From NCBI GenBank assembly GCA_034509735.1, contig JACGWO010000005.1, positions 23,864,383-23,928,382 on the forward strand: a stretch of DNA of 64,000 nucleotides, in the 5' to 3' direction. A program made the translations under genes and the position numbers. Position 1 is the stretch's first letter. Each line of letters starts with the position of its first letter. This document shows, one piece after another, positions 57,489 to 64,000 of this stretch. The notes beneath the pieces were generated by a model, which saw only the letters and a list, made by a program, of their open reading frames with translations, was not told the origin of the DNA and searched no databases. The stretch comes from Sesamum alatum (lineage: Eukaryota; Streptophyta; Magnoliopsida; Lamiales; Pedaliaceae).

Positions 57489-59698
57489 TGTTAGAATAGG
57501 TGACCAGAAAGCAAATAGGTTTGGCAATTTGTAACCTATTTGATAACTTGATGTAAATGTAATATTATTATGTGATGAATAAAATGAGTGTTTGTCACTA
57601 TTGGTGTTTACTTTGTTGCGCTCATTTCACATATGTTAAAATGGTATTTTACTTATATCGCAACAAAGCCCACAGACCACGATTAACAACTCATGCAGTT
57701 AGGCCACACATTGGATGGTGGTCATGAAACCAACTGATTAAGAGTTGGGTCTGAAACGTTCCAAGTCGAGGACCTCGAGTCAGGGCATCGAGAGTCTTAT
57801 TGAGACTTGCATCAAGAGTCGTGTTCAGTGGATGAGTGCCGTGTTTCATCGGCGATAGGCGTGGGACGCCTACACGATCTTGATGGGTTGATCGACTGGA
57901 GTCGAGCCGACTGGACTGACTCGCGGGGATCATCATATGGAAGCCTTGGAGGCTCGGTCGGTATGATTGGATTTTCCTGATTTCGATAGTACAGGAGTAG
58001 TCCTCAAACTTGAGGAATCATGGCAGTCGCGTGAACAGGACGGCTATATCTTGGATCTGGCGAGAGGTGATCATTCTGTAAGATGATTATCATAAGCCTT
58101 TTCCAGTGCAGTCGGAATGTGTAGCGAGGACGGTGTATTCCAAGAAGAGGATCCGTCCCCTGTCAGTATGTGACAAAGGTATCTCCTATACACTCGGAGA
58201 CACGTTCATGCTGTTTAAAGCTGTGACCACAGTGGTTGGTCGAACAGGGAATGGTTACCTGTGTCGACGCAATGAAGCATACGTAGTCTTGAGTATTAAG
58301 CATAGATGCCTAGTCAAGGACGAGAACCGACGCCCAATTCCATACCCTAGACTGAGGCCGGGAGATGGTAGACGGAAGGACCGTACCCGTACGGAATCGG
58401 CACCTAAATGTTCACGCCAACATTCACCTAGTCTCTAGTGCCATGGACCGTTGCTAGATGGCCACCCATGGTAATGGGCCCTTGTGGGACACGGGCCCAA
58501 GTCTAGCTGAGGGTAAACCTAAAGGGGTCACACACAAATCATCGAGAAGGTTGAGAGATTGACTTGGAGTCAATCTTGAAGGATAAATAAGTATTGGATT
58601 ACTTAAGGGATAGTCCATTGGATAGAGGGGCCGGTATGTATCGGGCCCTTGTTTAATCGGTAAATTAGATTTATCGATTAATTATGGAAAGTCGAGATGT
58701 TGGATCTTTTGATTGGATTAAAAGACCAGTGGGAATAATTTAAGTGGACATTAAATTGTATTAATTTTGAGTTCGTCGTAATTGAATTAAAATAAAATCC
58801 AGTCCGTTAAATTTTGACCCGAGAGGAGAAATAATTCCTATTTTGGAATAGGAAGAAGTTGGACTTCTTCCCATATTGAGCATGGCTGAATGCTGCCTTG
58901 GAGGAAGCAAAATTCAGCCATGTCCCATGAAAGGTGGCGGTTGACGTGGCTCTTTTGGTAAGAGACAAATCAACTCCAATCAAGCCTTCCCTTTTGGTAT
59001 GATTTGATCATACCTTAAAAGTTGGTAGGTTTGATTGAAGAATTAGTGGTGATTGATTGGGATGTATCTAGACATCCTTGGATGAACATAGACACATTCC
59101 AATAATCACATTAATTATGTATATATATGAGTATATACAACACCTTGTGTAAGAGAATCATTATTAATCTTTTCTAGGAAAAGTGAAGACAAAAATTCGG
59201 CCCCTCTCCTCTCTAACTCTCGACCACTCTCTCCCTTCTCTCACTTGTGTTCTTCACTTGATCTTGGATCAAAAGGAAGAAACAAGTAGGTTTAAGAGAA
59301 CACTAATTCATAGTGTTCTTCTCTTGAACCGATTCCTTCTTAAACCCGTTTTCTTCTAGCAAGGAAAACGTGTGTTTCTTCCGGTGTGGTGTGGATCACC
59401 TTCGGAGAATCCATACGTTTGGATTTCGTGAGCATTCCAAAGAAGGAACAACGCAAGTAGCCGCGCATATGTTAATCATCAATGGTAAAGGTTTTATTAC
59501 GCTTTGGTAGATTTACATTTTATCTATGCCCTATGTATTATGTGCTTCTTTATTAATACACTCTACATCGAACGCCCGATTGAGCACCCAAGGGTACACC
59601 CCTTGGGATCATGTTTATTTGAATTTGATTTAAATTTTCGTACCTTTCATGCTTTCTCGCTTTCGCTCGCGCTCCCGGGCGGATCCGCTTGTCCTTCA
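57489..59698 (+). repeat. Family B LTR followed by a primer site
   Basis: It begins TGTTAGAATAGGTGACCAG and ends CTTGTCCTTCA, 2210 bp. A U3 hairpin with GGGCCC arms is at 58476-58498. A U5 hairpin CCCAAGGG-TACAC-CCCTTGGG lies near 59587-59607. Since a primer site follows, it acts as a 5' LTR for what is to its right. The sequence on its left ends in pol, so it is either an insertion into pol or an LTR shared after recombination. Confidence 0.9.
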
Positions 59699-59700
59699 AG

Positions 59701-59716
59701 TGGTATCAGAGCCCGG
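59701..59716 (+). other. Primer-binding site of family B
   Basis: TGGTATCAGAGCCCGG begins two bases after the family B LTR end. It is the same initiator tRNA-Met match as in family A. Confidence 0.85.
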
Positions 59717-60095
59717 TTCGATGTAAGGGGCATAGATTTATGTGTATGGCATGATCTACTTGCTTTTATGGCTTTAATGGTATGTTAGATTGCATGAATA
59801 TATGAATAAATATGATGATTCAATTGTTTAAATTTGATGGACGTTAAGCATGCTAATTTTGTGAGATTGGATCTAGAATTACGTGCTCATTTTCAGTTTA
59901 TTATTATTGTTTTGTGCTGAAAAGAATGTCGAAAGAATATGGAAAAACGGACAGCAGTGGCAGCGGTTGGCTGCCGCCCCTGCCGGCCGGTCATTGGCTA
60001 GCAGGCGCGCTGCCGGGCGCGCGCAGGCTCGCGCCTGTGCGCCGGCCTGGCCGGCGTGCCTGCCAGCGTGCATGCTGGCAGGGGCCGTAACGCAT
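59717..60095 (+). mobile_element. Family B leader fragment with a GC-rich block
   Basis: A leader of about 380 bp, with a GC-rich block at 59945-60090 that includes CGCGCGC runs and a perfect 7-bp-arm hairpin TGCCAGC...GCTGGCA (60061-60080). It is cut at 60095 by a reversed family A LTR. Confidence 0.7.
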
Positions 60096-61692
60096 TGTAA
60101 GCCTAGGGTAGGCGTGTGGATCGTCCTAGGAGTGGCGCAAATGCGGAAGCGCGGTATAATATAAATTTCAATAATGTAAACATGCATTAATATACATGAA
60201 ATAAATGCGTTCAAGGGGTTGTTCCCTTGAAACTCCCAGCGTTCGGTGTATCTCATGAATAATAAAATATATAAAATAATCATGGAGGCCATAGGGCTTA
60301 AAAGAAAGAGGGACGAAAACCATAAACTGGAAACCTACCGATTGTCGTTTTCGTCTTCTAACTGGTACTCGCGTTGTTCCCCGTTTTACACCAAGATCTC
60401 GTATAGGAGACCCTCTAATTCGTACACGCAATCCGCCCATGTATCTTGATCTTTATGCTAGCGAAAGAACAAGTGTATTTTTGGAGAGGACGGATCGATC
60501 AAACGTTATTGATTAACGAGATCAATCCTCCTTAATGTTCAATTATCAAAACAAAAGAACAAGAAAAGATGTTTCTTGGAAGAGGAGGAGAGAGTGCGGC
60601 AGAGAGAGAGAGGGAGGGAGACGAGTAGTGTGTGTGTGTGTTTAAAGATTCATCATCTTTTCAAAGTGTATACTTAGGAGTATTTATAGAGGACGAATCC
60701 TATTCCTCTTTTAGTTTCCAACACTTTGAAGACTCCTCCATGAGTAGGATTTGACCTAGTCAAATCCTAATCAAGTTCTAGCTTCTTGGTCAAACCAATC
60801 TAAGCCATTGATTCCTCCCTTTAATCTCAACCATTGATTTAATTTAATGGAATATTTAAGTCCCATTTAAATACTCCAAAGGGCAATAAATAAATATATT
60901 AAATATAAATATTTATTTCCAAGCCCATTAATTAATCTCTAATAAATCTAATTTATTAGATAAATCCTTTTTATCTAATAAAGGAATTAATTCTTCCAAG
61001 AAAAATAAGAACCCGATTAAATCCAATTTAATCGCTCCATTTCTCCAAATATTTAATTTCAAATTAAATACGTTTATGTGTGCGGATTGTGTGTGACTCT
61101 TTAGGTTCACCTTCAGCTAGACTTGGTTGGATTCTTAGAATCCGCCCGTTACCATGGGTGGCCGTCTAGCAACGGTCCATGGCAGTAGAGACTAGGTGAA
61201 TATACGGGGATGAACATTTAGGCTCTACAGTACATCTATCCTTCCATCTACGGTCTCACCACTTAGGGTCTAGGGCACGGATAATGCAGGTATCCATTTT
61301 GGATCTAAGTTGTCGGGTCTTGTCTCTACTAGATGCCACAAGGGAAGTCTTCCCTTCTGTTCAGTTACTGTGGCCACAGATTTTAGGGACAAGACACAGA
61401 GTATTTGTGAGAAACAACTGTCAACACCTTTTGACAGGAGACAGATCCTTTCTTGGAAAGTACTGTACTTTGTACACCGGAGCTGCACTAGATATGGCTT
61501 ATGACTACTCAAGTGCATCTCGGCAATCTCTCATCATACCTAAGATACAGCCCCGATGTACAGGTAAACTCAACAATTCCTCAAGTTAAAGGACTTGACT
61601 TGTACCGTTGGAACCGGGAACACACGTCATACCTAATCGACTACTACAAGGTCCTCCGTAAGACGGTTCCGCGAGTCACCTCAGTCAGCCCC
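60096..61692 (-). repeat. Family A LTR, reversed, lacking its first ~395 bp
   Basis: From TGTAAGCCTAGG the plus strand follows the reverse complement of a family A LTR, through the hairpin TTCAAGGG...CCCTTGAA (60210-60231) and TTTACCTGTACATCGG-type U3 sequence, then stops at CCTCAGTCAGCC. The missing part is the U3 start. Confidence 0.8.
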
Positions 61693-61909
61693 TGTTAGAA
61701 TTAGGTGACCATGTAGCCAATCTTGGCAGGCGAAATGTAACCTATGTCTAGAAAATTTCAAGGATTTGATATATTATTAATGAATAAATAAGTGAAATTC
61801 ATTTGGCATTACTTTGTTTGTGTTCACTTTATCTACATTACGTATCTGTTCACTACGCAAACAAAGCCCACGGACTGAAAACGTATTTCGGGGACTGGGA
61901 CTACGCTTG
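61693..61909 (+). repeat. Family A LTR first 217 bp, plus strand
   Basis: It begins TGTTAGAATTAGGTGACCATG and breaks at GGGACTACGCTTG, where a family B LTR starts. It is head-to-head with the reversed fragment on its left. Confidence 0.85.
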
Positions 61910-64000
61910 TGTTGGAATAGGTGACCAGAAAGCCAATAGGTTTGGCAAATTTGTAACCTATTCGACAACTTGATGTAGATGTAATAATTATTAAGTGATG
62001 AATAAGATGAGTGTTCGTCACCAATGTACCTTCTTTGTTGCGCTCATCTTACATTTATTAAAACGGTGTTTTAACTTATATCGCAACAAAGCCACAGACC
62101 TTGGTTAACACACTCGTGCAATTGGGCCACGCATTGGATGGTGGTCATGAAACCGAACTGATTAAGAGTTGGGTCTGAAACGTTCCAAGTCGAGGACCTC
62201 GAGACAGGGCATTGAGAGTCCTATTGAGACTTGAGTCAAGAGTCGTTGTTCATTGGATGAGTGCCGTGTTTCATCGGCGACAGGCGTGGGACGCCTACAC
62301 AATCTTGATGGGTTGGTCGAGCTGTGGTCGAGCCGACTGGGCTGAACTCGCGGGATCATCATATGGAAGCCTTGAAGGCTTGGTCGGTATGAATTGGTTT
62401 TCCCCGGTTTCGATAGTACGGGAGTAATCCTCAGACTTGAGGGATCATGGCAGTCGCGTGCACATGACGGCTGTATCTTGGATCTGGCGAGAGGTAATCA
62501 ATTCTGTAAGATGATTATCATAAGCCTTGTCCAGTGCAGTTCGGAATGTGTAGCGAGGATGGTGGATTCCAAAAGAGGATCCGTCCCCTGTCAGTATATG
62601 ACAGAGGTATCTCCTATGCGCTCGAAGACACGTTCATGCTGTTTAAGCTGTGGCCACAGTGGTTGGTCGAACAAGGAATGGTTTCCTGTGTTGACGCAAT
62701 GAAGCATGTGTGGTCTCGAGTATTAAGCATAGATGCCTAGTCAAGGATGGGAACCGACGCCCCAATTCCATATCCTAGACTAAGGCCGGAGACGGTAGAC
62801 GAAAGGATCGTACCTGTACGGAATCGGTGCCTAAATGTTCACAGCCAATTCACCTAGTCTCTCTAGTGCTATAAGACCGTTGCTAGACGGCCACCCATGG
62901 TAACGGGCCCTTGTGGGACACGGGCCCAAGTCTATGCTGAGGGTGAACCTAAAAGGTCACACACAAATCACCGGAGGAGGTTGAGAGATCGACTTGGAGT
63001 CAATCTCGAAGGATAAAAATAAGTAATTGGATTACTTAAGGGAAAGTCCATTGGATGGACGGGCCGATATTGTATCGGGCTTCCGTTTAATCGGTAAATT
63101 GGATTTTCGATTAAATATGGAAAGTTGAGAACGTTGAGACGTTGGATCTTTTAATTGGATTAAAAGATCAACGGGAAAATAATTTAAATGGACGTTAAAT
63201 TGGATTTAATGTTGGATTCATCGTAATTGGATTACGATAAAATCCGGTCCGTTAAATTATAACCCGAGAGGAGAAATAATTCCTATTTTGGAATAGGAAG
63301 AAGTTGGACTTCTTCCCTTAATTAAACATGGCTGACATGCTCCCTTGGAGGAAGCAAAATCAGCCATGTTTTCATGCTAGGTGGTATGTTGACTTATCTT
63401 CTTTGGAAAGAGACAATCAACTCCAATCAAGCTCTTCCCTTTTGGTATGATTTGATCATACCATAAATTTTGGTAGGCTTGATTGAAGAATTGATGGTGA
63501 TTGATTGGAATGAATCTAGACATCCTTGGATGAACCTAGACACATTCCAATAATCACATTAATTATGTATATATATTAGAATATACAACACTAAGTATAA
63601 GTGATTCATTATTCATCTTTTTCTAGGAAAAAGAGAAGACAAAAAAAAAAAATCCTCTCATCTCTCTCAAACTCTCAGGCCTCTCTCCCTCTCTTACACT
63701 TGTGTTCTTCACTTGATTTTGAATAAGAAGAAGAACAAGTAAGTTTAAGAGAGCACTAATTCATAGTGTTCTTCTCTTAAATCGATTCCTTCTTAAACCG
63801 TTCGTTTTCTAGCAGAAGAACGTATGATTCTTCCGGTGTGGTGTGGATCACCTTTGGAGAATCCATACGTTTGGATTTCGTGAGCATTCCGGAGAAGGAA
63901 CAACATAAGTAGCCGGGAGCATACGCTAAACAATAAAGGTAACGGTTTATTACGCTTTGATTGATTATATATATATTATCTATGCCCTATGTGTTTAATA
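61910..64000 (+). repeat. Family B LTR, cut by the window edge
   Basis: It begins TGTTGGAATAGGTGACCAG and follows 57489-59698 to the right edge (TATGCCCTATGTG), about 2.1 kb. It is close to the solo LTR at 19503-21734 in reverse. The short reading frames are not genes. Confidence 0.88.

Overview
This window is plant nuclear DNA, probably from a dicot. It holds two host genes with plant-type introns, surrounded and partly buried by nested LTR retrotransposons and smaller DNA transposons. I see no prokaryotic genes, rRNA, tRNA genes or CRISPR arrays. The species cannot be fixed from the sequence alone.

Left block (1-25410). A large Ty3/gypsy element of Tat type lies on the minus strand. Its 5' LTR is at 24473-25410, gag and protease are near 22.4-24.4 kb, RT is near 18.1-19.4 kb, RNase H is split between 17.8-17.95 and 7.2-7.4 kb, integrase is near 5.8-7.0 kb, and an opposite-strand plant-mobile-domain-like ORF sits at 3.5-5.3 kb. 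Three other elements landed in it. One is a nearly complete, very young Ty1/copia element at 7432-17792 (here 'family A'), with near-identical 2-kb LTRs and a perfect AGAAC target duplication. The second is a solo 2.2-kb LTR of a related 'family B' at 19503-21734, with CTTGA duplications. The third is a further family A element entering from the left edge, with its LTR at 1548-3513.

Gene island (25.4-41.4 kb). Two minus-strand genes sit here. CAS, the thylakoid calcium-sensing receptor, has six exons and an intact 395-aa CDS. A CTF4/WDHD1/EOL1-type replisome WD40 protein has twelve exons with clean splice sites, but its reading frame is broken by five single-base length changes. Two Mutator-type nonautonomous elements with perfect 9-bp target duplications lie between and upstream of these genes.

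Right block (41.4-64 kb). A decayed second gypsy element (41393-51541, ATATA duplications) carries a family B solo LTR in its 5' LTR and a 318-bp CACTA element in its 3' LTR. Beyond it, family A and B fragments are scrambled. One junction set can be read as a nested insertion followed by an inversion.

The most interesting signals are in the copia LTRs and leaders. Two hairpins keep pairing although their stem sequences differ between families. Six W-box cores cluster just upstream of the family A TATA box. The leader carries a very GC-rich hairpin/CG-repeat array of variable length. The conclusions come from reading the sequence by eye; no alignment, database search or folding was run.
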